From NCBI GenBank assembly GCA_036506495.1, contig DASXRQ010000180.1, forward strand, positions 1-56,515: a stretch of DNA of 56,515 nt. The letters are read 5' to 3'. Shown piece by piece: positions 33,822 through 42,037 of this stretch. Within the stretch, counting starts at the first letter, position 1; every line of letters begins with the position of its first letter. The DNA is from DASXRC01 sp036506495 (GTDB lineage Bacteria; Actinomycetota; Actinomycetes; Mycobacteriales; Micromonosporaceae). The notes under the pieces were generated by a model, which worked only from the letters and a program-made list of their open reading frames with translations, ran no database searches and was not told the origin of the DNA. Both the position numbers and the translations under genes were made by a program.

Positions 33822-33925
33822 TCCTCGCGGCCACCGCGGTCGCCACGGTGCCGCTGGTCGTCGTGTTCGTCCTGTTCGGCCGCCAGATCATTGGCGGCAT
33901 CACGGAAGGCGCAGTCAAGGCGTGA
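33818..33925 (+). pseudogene. C-terminal remnant of a MalG/CebG-type sugar permease
   Basis: Reading in the frame that stops at 33923-33925 gives about 35 codons ending TVPLVVVFVLFGRQIIGGI followed by TEGAVKA. This is the standard last membrane segment and tail of CUT1 MalG-type permeases (compare FMRGLMAGALKG at the end of the gene at 2.2 kb). No permease sequence is found upstream; instead the frame runs straight into operator site 2 and the promoter. The stop overlaps the beta-glucosidase start (GTGA), as expected for an intact cebEFG-bgl operon. I read this as the scar of an internal deletion. The tail may be retained because it couples translation into the hydrolase gene, whose own ribosome site is weak. 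Confidence 0.75.
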
Positions 33926-35349
33926 CCATCCCGTTCCGTACAGATACCCGCCCGTCCGTCGCCGCACAGGTGGACGTCCCGTTCCCGGCGGGCTTCCTGT
34001 GGGGCGCGTCGACCGCCGCGTACCAGATCGAGGGTGCCGCCGCCGCGGGCGGCCGGACGCCCTCGATCTGGGACATTTTCTGCCAGTCGCCGGGTCGCGT
34101 CCTCGGCGGCGACACCGGAGACGTCGCGTGTGACCACTACCACCGGTACCGCGACGATGTGGGGCTGATGGCGGAGCTCGGGCTTCGGGCGTACCGGTTC
34201 TCGCTGTCCTGGCCGCGCGTGCAGCCGAACGGCCGCGGCGGGGCCAACCAGGTCGGCCTCGACTTCTACCGGCGGCTCGTCGACGAGCTGCTGGAGCACG
34301 GCATCGAACCCTGGGTGACGCTCTACCACTGGGACCTGCCGCAGCCGCTCGAGGACGCCGGCGGCTGGCCGGCCCGCGACACCGCCGACCGGTTCGCGGA
34401 GTACGCGGCGCTCGCGCACCACGCGCTCGGCGACCGCATCCGGACGTGGACGACGCTGAACGAGCCGTGGTGCTCGGCCTTCCTGGGCTACGCCTCGGGC
34501 GAGCACGCGCCGGGCGGGCGGGACCCGTCGGCGTCCGTGCGGGCGGCGCACCACCTGATGCTCGGCCACGGCCTCGCCGTGCGCGCGCTCCGGGCGGCCC
34601 GCGCGGACACCGGGCTCGCCGTGACGCTCAACCTCTACGCCACGTCGCCCCGGACGGCCTCGCCCGCCGACGCCGACGCCGTGCGCCGGATCGATGGGCT
34701 GGCCAACCGCCTGTTCCTTGACCCGATCCTGCTCGGACGGTACCCGGCCGATGTCGTCGAGGACCTGCGCGTGGTGACCGACTTCGCGCATGTCCGGGAC
34801 GGAGACCTGGAGATCATCTCCACCCCGCTCGACGCGCTCGGCATCAACTACTACAGCCGGTACGTCGTCGCGGCGCCAACCGACGGGTCGCAGCCCGCCC
34901 AGCGTGAGCCGTCGCCCTGGCCGGGTAGCGAGGATGTTCGGCTCGTCGCCCGTGGCCTGCCGGTGACGGACATGAACTGGGAGATCGACGCACCGGGCCT
35001 CGTCGAGACGCTGCGCCGGGTGCACACCGGGTACCCGGAGCTGCCGCTGTACGTCACGGAGAACGGCGCCGCGTTCGCCGACGAGGTCGTCGACGGCCGC
35101 GTCGAGGACGTCGACCGGGTCGCGTTTCTCGACGCCCACCTGCGGGCATGCCGCGAGGCCATCGATTCCGGCGTACCCCTGAAGGGGTATTTTGTCTGGT
35201 CGCTGCTGGACAATTTCGAGTGGGCGTGGGGGTACGCGAAGCGGTTCGGGATCATCCACGTCGACTACGCGACACAGGTTCGCACCCCGAAGCGGAGCGG
35301 CCGGTGGTACGCCGAGGTGATCCGGCGGAACGGGCTGGTCGCACAATAG
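33922..35349 (+). CDS. Beta-glucosidase, glycoside hydrolase family 1
   Basis: 475 residues from GTG. The GH1 N-terminal signature is FLWGASTAAYQIEGA. The acid/base Glu181 is in TTLNEPW and the nucleophile Glu380 in YVTENGAAF. There is no signal peptide, so it acts on imported disaccharides such as cellobiose, releasing glucose. The length is normal. It sits behind paired CelR/CebR-type operators and in front of a LacI-type regulator gene (30 bases apart). The uptake genes expected between promoter and hydrolase are missing except for the last codons of a permease. CelR-controlled BglC of Thermobifida is the nearest known model. Confidence 0.95.
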   Translation: MTIPFRTDTRPSVAAQVDVPFPAGFLWGASTAAYQIEGAAAAGGRTPSIWDIFCQSPGRVLGGDTGDVACDHYHRYRDDVGLMAELGLRAYRFSLSWPRVQPNGRGGANQVGLDFYRRLVDELLEHGIEPWVTLYHWDLPQPLEDAGGWPARDTADRFAEYAALAHHALGDRIRTWTTLNEPWCSAFLGYASGEHAPGGRDPSASVRAAHHLMLGHGLAVRALRAARADTGLAVTLNLYATSPRTASPADADAVRRIDGLANRLFLDPILLGRYPADVVEDLRVVTDFAHVRDGDLEIISTPLDALGINYYSRYVVAAPTDGSQPAQREPSPWPGSEDVRLVARGLPVTDMNWEIDAPGLVETLRRVHTGYPELPLYVTENGAAFADEVVDGRVEDVDRVAFLDAHLRACREAIDSGVPLKGYFVWSLLDNFEWAWGYAKRFGIIHVDYATQVRTPKRSGRWYAEVIRRNGLVAQ

Positions 35350-35379
35350 GGGCAACCCGAGGCAGCGAGGGAGCAGACG

Positions 35380-36426
35380 ATGACGACCCAGCGCCCCCGT
35401 TCGGCGGGCCGGCCGACCCTCGACGCCGTCGCCGCCCGGGCCGGGGTGGGCCGGGGCACCGTGTCCCGGGTAGTCAACGGGTCCCCGCAGGTCAGTCCCG
35501 AGGCCCGCGAGGCCGTGCAGAAGGCGATCGCCGAGCTCGGCTACGTGCCCAACCGGGCGGCCCGCGCGCTGGTCACCCAGCGCACCGACTCCGTGGCGCT
35601 CGTGGTCTCCGAGTCGGAGGACCGGTTCTTCGGCGAGCCGTTCTTCGCGCCGATCGTCCGCGGCATCAGCTCCGGTCTGCTGGACACGCCGCTACAGCTG
35701 TGGCTGTCCTGGGCGCAGTCCCCGGCCGAGCGCGAACGGGTCGAGCACCACCTGACCGATCAGCACGTCGACGGCGTACTGCTGATCTCGCTGCACGACG
35801 AGGACCCGCTGCCGGCGCTGCTCGAGGAGCGGGGCCTGCCGACCGTGCTCGGCGGCCGGTCCGCGCGCATGCTGGGGCCGGGTGCGCGGCCGGCGTACTT
35901 CGTGGACGTGGACAACGCCGGCGGGGCCCGGCAGGCGGTGGAGCACCTGCTGTCCCGGGGCCGCGCCATGGTCGGCACGATCGCCGGCCCGCAGGACATG
36001 GGCGTGGGGGTGGCGCGGCTGACCGGGTACCGCGAGGCGATCGCGGCGAGCGGGCGGCCGGTCGATGAGGACCTCATCGCGTACGGCGACTTCAGCGAGG
36101 CCAGCGGCGCGACCGCCATGCACCGGCTGCTCAAGGAGCGACCGGGCCTCGACGCAGTGTTCGTGGCGTCCGACCTCATGGCGGCCGGGGCCCTGCGGGT
36201 GCTGCGCGACGTCGGCCGGCGGGTGCCCGAGGACGTGGCCGTCGTCGGGTTCGAGGACGCGCCGGTCGCCCAGCAGACCGACCCGCCGCTGACCACCGTG
36301 CACCAGGACGTCGAGGAGATGGGCCGGCAGATGGCACTGCTGCTCGCCGCCCGCATCCGCGGCGAGGCGTCGGAGGAGCCGTACGTTCTGCTCGACACGT
36401 ACCTCGTGGAGCGCCAGTCTGGATGA
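35380..36426 (+). CDS. LacI family repressor, CelR/CebR-like
   Basis: 348 residues. The helix-turn-helix is TLDAVAARAGVGRGTVSRVV with the hinge PNRAARALVTQRT, followed by a periplasmic-binding-type sensor domain (SVALVVSESEDRFFGEP; MVGTIAGPQDMGVGVAR; DAVFVASDLMAAGALRVL). Strong GAGGGAG ribosome site. Its placement right after the GH1 gene, and the two CelR-type boxes upstream of that gene, make autoregulation and repression of beta-glucoside use likely. The inducer is inferred to be a beta-glucan disaccharide. The gene is followed by a bidirectional hairpin. Confidence 0.92.
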   Translation: MTTQRPRSAGRPTLDAVAARAGVGRGTVSRVVNGSPQVSPEAREAVQKAIAELGYVPNRAARALVTQRTDSVALVVSESEDRFFGEPFFAPIVRGISSGLLDTPLQLWLSWAQSPAERERVEHHLTDQHVDGVLLISLHDEDPLPALLEERGLPTVLGGRSARMLGPGARPAYFVDVDNAGGARQAVEHLLSRGRAMVGTIAGPQDMGVGVARLTGYREAIAASGRPVDEDLIAYGDFSEASGATAMHRLLKERPGLDAVFVASDLMAAGALRVLRDVGRRVPEDVAVVGFEDAPVAQQTDPPLTTVHQDVEEMGRQMALLLAARIRGEASEEPYVLLDTYLVERQSG

Positions 36427-36451
36427 TCGGCCCCTAGGTAACGTGATCCAC

Positions 36452-36511
36452 TCAACTACACGGACGTTGCGGCCTCACTCGCAAACGAGGGCGCAACTCC
36501 CGTGTAGTTGA
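36452..36511. terminator. Bidirectional terminator-like hairpin between convergent genes
   Basis: Arms 36453-36471 (CAACTACACGGACGTTGCG) and 36492-36510 match at 17 of 19 positions. The loop contains a second small stem, CTCG CAAA CGAG, stacked inside. It lies midway between the stops of the LacI-type gene and the acyl-CoA dehydrogenase gene, so it can serve both strands. Confidence 0.7.
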
Positions 36512-36522
36512 CTCGTAGGCGC

Positions 36523-37737
36523 CTACGCGGTCCAGCGGCGCAGCTCGCGGCGTGCGAGCGACGCCCGGTGCACCTCGTCCGGGCCGTCCGCCAAACGCAG
36601 GGTGCGGGCCTGCGCCCACAACCCGGCGAGCGGGACGTCCTGGCTGACACCGGCCGCGCCGTACGCCTGGATCGCCTTGTCGAGCACCCATTCCGTCATG
36701 GCCGGCGTGGCTATCTTGATGGCCTGGATCTCGGTGTGCGCGCCCTTGTTACCGACCGTGTCCATCAGCCACGCCGTCTTGAGGACCAGCAGTCGGGCCT
36801 GCTCGATGCGCACGCGGGACTCCGCGATCCACTCCTGCACCACGCCCTGCTCGGCCAGCGGCTTGCCGAACGCGATCCGGTCGTTCACCCGCCGGCACAT
36901 GAGTTCCAGGGCCCGCTCGGCCATGCCGATCAGGCGCATGCAGTGGTGTATCCGGCCCGGACCCAGCCGCGCCTGGGCGATCGCGAACCCGTCACCCTCG
37001 CCGGCGATGAGGTTCTCCGCCGGTACGCGCACGTCCGTGAAGCTGATCTCCGCGTGGCCGCCGTGCGCTCCGTCGGTGTACCCGAACACCGTCACTCCAC
37101 GATGGACGGTGACGCCAGGCGTGTCCCGCGGCACCAGAATCATGCTCTGCTGCCGGTGTCGCTCGGCGGACGGGTCCGTCTTGCCCATCACGATGAAGAT
37201 CTGGCAGCGCGGGTCCATGGCGCCGGACGACCACCACTTGCGGCCGTTAACGACGTACGAGTCCCCGTCGCGCTCGATGCGGGTGGCGATGTTCGTGGCG
37301 TCCGAGGAGGCGACGTCCGGCTCGGTCATGCAGAACGCCGAGCGGATCTCGCCGTCCAGCAGCGGCTTGAGCCACCGGTCCCGCTGAGGTGGCGAGCCGA
37401 ACTCGGCCAGCACCTCCATGTTGCCGGTGTCCGGCGCGCTGCAGTTGAGCGCCTCCGGTGCGAGGTGCGGACTGTGGCCGGTGAGCTCGGCGAGGGGCGC
37501 GTACTGCAGATTGGTCAGCCCGGCGCCGTACTCGGGGCGCGGCAGGAACAGGTTCCACAGGCCGCGCCGGCGGGCCTCCTGCTTCAGCTCCTCGATGACG
37601 GGCGGCCGGGTCCAGGGGTCGCTCGCCTCGGCGACCTGGGCGGCGAACACCGGCTCGGCCGGATACACCACGTCAACGAGGAAGTCGTTGAGCCGGTCAA
37701 AGAGCTCCTGGGTGCGCTCGTCGAAGCCGAAGTCCAT
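36523..37737 (-). CDS. Acyl-CoA dehydrogenase, ACAD10/11 (FadE36)-like
   Basis: 404-residue flavoprotein. Visible features: LPRPEYGAGLTNLQYAPLAE, FCMTEPDVASSDATNIAT (flavin/substrate motif), YVVNGRKWWSSGAMDPRCQI, and the C-terminal YGAAGVSQDVPLAGLWAQAR with LRLADGPDEVHR, typical of the ACAD10/ACAD11 branch. In that branch an adjacent kinase domain phosphorylates the 4-hydroxy group of an acyl-CoA and the dehydrogenase fold then removes phosphate. Here the kinase is a separate gene whose stop overlaps this start by one base (TGATG). Substrate assignment is by analogy. Confidence 0.93.
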   Translation of the reverse strand: MDFGFDERTQELFDRLNDFLVDVVYPAEPVFAAQVAEASDPWTRPPVIEELKQEARRRGLWNLFLPRPEYGAGLTNLQYAPLAELTGHSPHLAPEALNCSAPDTGNMEVLAEFGSPPQRDRWLKPLLDGEIRSAFCMTEPDVASSDATNIATRIERDGDSYVVNGRKWWSSGAMDPRCQIFIVMGKTDPSAERHRQQSMILVPRDTPGVTVHRGVTVFGYTDGAHGGHAEISFTDVRVPAENLIAGEGDGFAIAQARLGPGRIHHCMRLIGMAERALELMCRRVNDRIAFGKPLAEQGVVQEWIAESRVRIEQARLLVLKTAWLMDTVGNKGAHTEIQAIKIATPAMTEWVLDKAIQAYGAAGVSQDVPLAGLWAQARTLRLADGPDEVHRASLARRELRRWTA

Positions 37738-38807
37738 CAGATCTCCCGGATAACCCGCAGTCCATGCTCGACCAGGGGGGCGACCATCTGGCCCATCCGG
37801 TCGAAGCCCTCGCCGACCGTCTGGCCGAGCGTGTAGCGGTAGTAGATGCCCTCGCAGATCACCGCCAGCTTGAAGCAGCCGAGCGCCACATGCCAGTCGA
37901 GCGGCCCGATGTCGACCGGGCTCGTCGCGGCGTACCGCGCGATCAGGGACGGCCGGGACGGGAAGCCCGCCGCCGGCCCGAGCCCGTCCGCGACCGGGTT
38001 GTCGGCGCCGTCGCCGAGGACCTGCCAGTACGTCATCAGCAGGCCGAGGTCGGCCAGCGGGTCGCCGAGCGTGGCCATCTCCCAGTCCAGCACCGCGGTG
38101 ATGGTCATCGTCTCCGGGTCGGCGAGCAGGTTGTCCAGGCGGTAATCGCCGTGGACGATCCGCCCGGCCACCGGAGAGCCAACGGGCGAGGCCGCGTCGC
38201 TCGCGGGGACGGTGGCGGCCAGCCGATCGCGGAGCTCGTCGATGCCCGGCAGCGGCCGGCTCCGGGACCGGTCGAGCTGGCCGGCCCACCGGCGCACCTG
38301 GCGCGCCAGGTAGCCCTCGGGGTGTCCGAAGTCGGCCAACCCCACCGCGGCCGGGTCCACGCTGTGCAGCGCCGCGAGGGTGTCCATCATGGCGTACGCG
38401 AGTCGCTGCCGCTGCTCGTCGGTCAGCCGATCGGTCTGCGCGCGGGTCCGGAAGATGACCCCGGGCGCGCGCGTCATGAGGTAGAACGGCGCGCCGATGG
38501 CGTCCGGATCCGAGCAGTGCAGCAGCGCCCCGGGGACGGGCACCGCCGTCGCGGCGAGCGCGGAGATGACCCGGAACTCGCGGGCCATGTCGTGCGCGGT
38601 GGCCAGCACGTGACCGAGCGGCGGGCGGCGCAGCACGTACTCGAGCGCACCGCTGCGCACCTGGTAGGTCAGGTTCGAGCGGCCGCCGGGAATGAGCGAG
38701 GCCTCGATCGGCCCGTCCAAGAGGCCGGGCCGGTGCGCGGCGAGGTACGCGGCGAGCCGGTCGACGTCCAGCCCGGCGGGCGCCGTCGTCTGCCCGGGCA
38801 CGGTCAT
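37737..38807 (-). CDS. Phosphotransferase (APH) family small-molecule kinase
   Basis: 356 residues. Aminoglycoside-phosphotransferase-like kinase with nucleotide lobe LIPGGRSNLTYQVRSG, catalytic RIVHGDYRLDNLLAD (HGDxxxxN) and metal-binding AVLDWEMATLGDPLADLG. Proteins of this subgroup are associated with acyl-CoA dehydrogenases (fused in mammalian ACAD10/11; separate in Pseudomonas LvaA). The gene pair here is translationally coupled, which supports action on a hydroxyacyl-CoA and not on an antibiotic. A resistance role is therefore unlikely although the fold name suggests it. Confidence 0.9.
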   Translation of the reverse strand: MTVPGQTTAPAGLDVDRLAAYLAAHRPGLLDGPIEASLIPGGRSNLTYQVRSGALEYVLRRPPLGHVLATAHDMAREFRVISALAATAVPVPGALLHCSDPDAIGAPFYLMTRAPGVIFRTRAQTDRLTDEQRQRLAYAMMDTLAALHSVDPAAVGLADFGHPEGYLARQVRRWAGQLDRSRSRPLPGIDELRDRLAATVPASDAASPVGSPVAGRIVHGDYRLDNLLADPETMTITAVLDWEMATLGDPLADLGLLMTYWQVLGDGADNPVADGLGPAAGFPSRPSLIARYAATSPVDIGPLDWHVALGCFKLAVICEGIYYRYTLGQTVGEGFDRMGQMVAPLVEHGLRVIREI

Positions 38808-38877
38808 TCGATCAGTCCAGGGCAGGGCGGCCGGCCTGTCAAGGCGGGCGTACGCCGGTATGCCGGAACGGACGTGA

Positions 38878-39867
38878 TCAGCCGCGCACCGTGGCGAGCG
38901 CGCCCCGCAGCCTCGCGCCTGCCTCCGGCGGCGCGCCCAGCGCGTCGAGCGTGAGCAGCGCCGCGCCGGCCACCGCGGGCTCGGTGAGCACGCCGATCGA
39001 GGCCCGCGGGGAGCGGGCGCGGATGCCGGCGACGACCGCGTCGTTCAGCTGCGGGTGGCGCGCGGCAAGCACACCGCCGCCCAGCACCACCGCGTACGCC
39101 GCGTCGAGCAGGTCCAGCCGACCGGCCGCCACCGTCACCAGGCTTACGATCTCATCGACCTGCCGGGCGACCACCCGGCCGGCCACCGGATCGCCCGTCG
39201 CCGCTACCCGGAACAGCACCGGGCTCAGCTCGTCCACGCGGTCCGAAGGGATCTCCCCCAGGTGCAACCCCACGGCGACATCCTCCACCGTGGAGCGTCC
39301 AAAGTGGTCAGGGACGGCGCGGGTGAGGGCGGTGGCGGATCCCCGCCCGTCCTCGCCGCGGGCCGCGTGCCACAGTGCGAGCGCGGCGAGGTGCTGCCCC
39401 CCGCCCCAGTCGCCGGTGATCTGGCCGAGGGCGGGAAAACGGGCGGTACGTCCGTCGCGGCTGCGGCCCGCGCAGTTGATGCCCGCCCCGCAGACCACCG
39501 CGACCGCGTCCGGGTTGTCGGTGCCCGCCCGCAGGATCGCGAACGTGTCGTTATCGGCGACGTGCTCGCGGGCCCAGCCCGTCTCGGCGATGGCCTTGCT
39601 GAGCGCGTCGACCTCGACGGGCAGGTCCAGCCCGGCCAGGTACACCGCCGCGCGTTCGACGGGTCGGCCGTCCGGCAGGCCCGCGGCCGAGCGGGCGTCG
39701 GCGATGAGCGATCCGATCAGGTCGATGGCGGCCGGCACGCCGAGGTTCTGCGGTGACGAGCCGGGACCGCGCCGGTACGCCAGCACCTCTCCGGCCGTGG
39801 TGCCGAGCACCACGTCGGTCTTCGAGTTGCCGCCGTCCACGGCGACGAACAGGGCCGGGCCGCTCAT
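38878..39867 (-). CDS. BadF/BcrF-type sugar kinase (N-acetylglucosamine kinase-like)
   Basis: 329 residues from ATG at 39867. The ASKHA ATPase fold is visible: phosphate-1 loop FVAVDGGNSKTDVVLG, the phosphate-2 region AVVCGAGINCAGR, GQITGDWGGGQHLAALAL, and the adenosine loop VVLGGGVLAARHP. It would phosphorylate an amino sugar or sugar with ATP in the cytoplasm. It is the last gene of the six-gene minus-strand sugar operon and overlaps the GH4 stop by four bases (ATGA). Because the importer does not phosphorylate, this kinase is the likely source of a 6-phosphorylated substrate or recycles the released sugar. Confidence 0.88.
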   Translation of the reverse strand: MSGPALFVAVDGGNSKTDVVLGTTAGEVLAYRRGPGSSPQNLGVPAAIDLIGSLIADARSAAGLPDGRPVERAAVYLAGLDLPVEVDALSKAIAETGWAREHVADNDTFAILRAGTDNPDAVAVVCGAGINCAGRSRDGRTARFPALGQITGDWGGGQHLAALALWHAARGEDGRGSATALTRAVPDHFGRSTVEDVAVGLHLGEIPSDRVDELSPVLFRVAATGDPVAGRVVARQVDEIVSLVTVAAGRLDLLDAAYAVVLGGGVLAARHPQLNDAVVAGIRARSPRASIGVLTEPAVAGAALLTLDALGAPPEAGARLRGALATVRG

Positions 39868-41126
39868 CGGGCCCACGGCAGGTGCGCGCCGTTCGCGGCG
39901 AGCAGCTTGTCGGTCAGGGCGTCGGCCAACTCGTGCTGCCCGACGAGGGGGTGCGCCAGCAGCGCCGCGTACACCCGCGACCGGCCGCCGCGCCGGGCCG
40001 CCTCGAGCGCCAGCTCCTCGTACCCGCTGACGGCGCCGATGAGACCGGACAGCGCGGGGCCGACGGGCCCGACCGGAACGGGCCTGGCACCCGCGGCGTC
40101 CACCTCGCAGGTCGCCTCGATGACCGCCTCGTCGGGCAGGAACGGGAGCGTGCCACCGTTGCGGACGTTGACCGGGTGCCGGCCCGCCGCCGCGGGGTCG
40201 AACAACGACGCGATGAGGCCGACCGCCGCCTCCGAGTAGTACGCGCCGCCGCGCTCGCCGAGCAGCGCCGGCTTGGTCTCCAGTGCCGGATCGGCGTACT
40301 GCTGCAGCAGCTGGGCCTCGATCTCGGCCACCCGCTGGCCGCGGCTGGGCGCCCCGCGTTCCTCCCGGACCACCTCATCGTGGCAGTAGAAGTAGCGCAG
40401 GTAGTACGAGGGGACGCAGCCCAGCGTCGCGATCACCTCGGCCGGGATCATCACCTCGGCCGCGATGGCCGGCAGGTACGCCGCAAGCAGCTCGGGCAGC
40501 CGGTCGACGCCGTCGACGCGGACGCCGCGTTCCCACGTGAGGTGGTTGAGCCCAATGTGGTCGAGGGCGACGGCTTCCGGGCCGACGCCGAGCAGCGAAG
40601 CGAACCGGCGTTGAAAACCGATCGCCACGTTGCACAGGCCGACGGCGCGGTGTCCGGCGTCGAGCAGGGCCCGGGTGACGATGCCGACCGGGTTGGTGAA
40701 GTCGACGATCCACGCGTCGGGTGCGGCCAGCCGGCGGGCCCGCTCGGCCACGTCCAGCACGACCGGAACGGTGCGCAGCGCCTTGGCGAGGCCGCCGGCG
40801 CCCGTCGTCTCCTGGCCGATGCAGCCGCAGTCGAGCGGGAACGTCTCGTCGCTGATCCGGGCCGCCTGGCCACCGACCCGCAGCTGGATCACGACCACCG
40901 ACGCGCCCGACACGCCGGCGTCGAGGTCCGCGGTCCAGGTGACCCGCGTGGGCTGTCCATAGTGGGCGGCGATGCGGCGCGCGAACGGACCGACGACGCC
41001 GAGCCGCGCGGGGTCCGGGTCGACCAGGGCCACCTCGGCGAGCCCGAGCCCGGCGCCGAGCCGCGCGAAGCCGTCGATCAGCTCCGGCGTGTAGGTTGAC
41101 CCGCCTCCCACGACCGCGATCTTCAC
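39864..41126 (-). CDS. Glycoside hydrolase family 4, 6-phospho-beta-glucosidase type
   Basis: 420 residues from GTG. The NAD-binding N-terminus is KIAVVGGGSTYTPELIDGF. The metal-site Cys is in GLCNVAIGF and the His in HIGLNHLTW. The CNV motif is that of the 6-phospho-beta-glucosidase subgroup (CNVP in the family), unlike the CHSV or CHE of alpha-galactosidases and alpha-glucosidases. GH4 enzymes use NAD and a divalent metal in a redox-elimination mechanism. The start overlaps the permease stop (GTGA). Preference for phosphorylated substrate is inferred from the motif. Confidence 0.92.
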   Translation of the reverse strand: MKIAVVGGGSTYTPELIDGFARLGAGLGLAEVALVDPDPARLGVVGPFARRIAAHYGQPTRVTWTADLDAGVSGASVVVIQLRVGGQAARISDETFPLDCGCIGQETTGAGGLAKALRTVPVVLDVAERARRLAAPDAWIVDFTNPVGIVTRALLDAGHRAVGLCNVAIGFQRRFASLLGVGPEAVALDHIGLNHLTWERGVRVDGVDRLPELLAAYLPAIAAEVMIPAEVIATLGCVPSYYLRYFYCHDEVVREERGAPSRGQRVAEIEAQLLQQYADPALETKPALLGERGGAYYSEAAVGLIASLFDPAAAGRHPVNVRNGGTLPFLPDEAVIEATCEVDAAGARPVPVGPVGPALSGLIGAVSGYEELALEAARRGGRSRVYAALLAHPLVGQHELADALTDKLLAANGAHLPWAR

Positions 41127-42037
41127 CCCTTGACCCCCGTCAACGTCACACCCTGCACGAACGCCTTCTGCGCGAAGAAGAACAGCACGATGACCGGCAC
41201 CATGGTCAGCATCGTCGCCGCGCTGACGAGATGCCACTCGACGTGGTGCAGGGTCCGGAACGAGGCCAGCCCGAGCGAGAGCGTCCAGGCGTTGGTGTTC
41301 TCGCTCGTGTACAGCAGCGGACCGTAGTAGTCGTTCCACGCATAGAAGAACTGGAAAATCGCCGCCGCCGCGATGCCCGGCCGCGCCATGGGCAGCACGA
41401 CCCGCAGCAGCGTACGCCACTCGCCGCAGCCGTCGACCCGGGCGGAGTCCAGATAGGAGTCCGGGATCGTCACCATGAACTGGCGGAGCAGGAAGATGGA
41501 GAACGCGTCGCCGGCCAGCATGGGCAGGATCAGCGGCCACAGCGAGCCGGTCAGCCCCCAGCGCGCCCAGAACAGGTACAGCGGCACGGTGGTGACCTGC
41601 GGTGGCAGCATCATCATGCAGATGATCGCCACTAGCACGGCATTGCGGCCGCGCCAGCGCAGCTTCGCCAGCGCGTACGCGGCCGGCACGCTGGACAGCA
41701 GCATGAACACCGTGGCCAGCACCGCGTAGATGACGGTGTTGAGCAGGTATCTGGCGAGCGGGGTCCGGCGAAACGCCTCCGCGTAGTTGCCCGGGTGCCA
41801 GCTGGTCGGCCACAGGTTCGACGTGAACGTCTGGTCGCTGGTCATGAATGAGGTCAGCAGCAGGAACGCGATCGGCGCGAGGAACATCACGCCCAGCGCG
41901 ATGGCGGTGGCGTGCTTGGCGACGAACAGCAGCAGGTTCTGGCGGCGCAGCCGCGCCTCCGGCCGCGTGCGCGGGGCGGGTTGCCTCGGCCGCGGCAGCA
42001 CCGCGCCGCGGCTCCCGGTCGTCAGGCCCGTGGTCAC
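41123..42037 (-). CDS. Carbohydrate ABC transporter permease, MalG type (second operon)
   Basis: 304 residues from GTG with GGGAGG upstream. An N-terminal cytoplasmic basic/proline-rich stretch of about 35 residues precedes six membrane segments (first: ATAIALGVMFLAPIAFLLL). The EAA loop is DSYLDSARVDGCGEWRTLL and the protein ends FVQGVTLTGVKG, the family tail. It overlaps the neighbouring permease and GH4 genes by four bases each. No ATPase gene is in this operon, so a shared MsiK/UgpC-type ATPase must energise it; the one at 2.2-3.4 kb is a candidate. Confidence 0.93.
   Translation of the reverse strand: MTTGLTTGSRGAVLPRPRQPAPRTRPEARLRRQNLLLFVAKHATAIALGVMFLAPIAFLLLTSFMTSDQTFTSNLWPTSWHPGNYAEAFRRTPLARYLLNTVIYAVLATVFMLLSSVPAAYALAKLRWRGRNAVLVAIICMMMLPPQVTTVPLYLFWARWGLTGSLWPLILPMLAGDAFSIFLLRQFMVTIPDSYLDSARVDGCGEWRTLLRVVLPMARPGIAAAAIFQFFYAWNDYYGPLLYTSENTNAWTLSLGLASFRTLHHVEWHLVSAATMLTMVPVIVLFFFAQKAFVQGVTLTGVKG

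Noticed and set aside
37737..38807. Aminoglycoside phosphotransferase as an antibiotic-resistance gene
   Set aside because: Coupling to an ACAD10/11-like dehydrogenase gene points to acyl-CoA metabolism; the fold name alone is not evidence for resistance.
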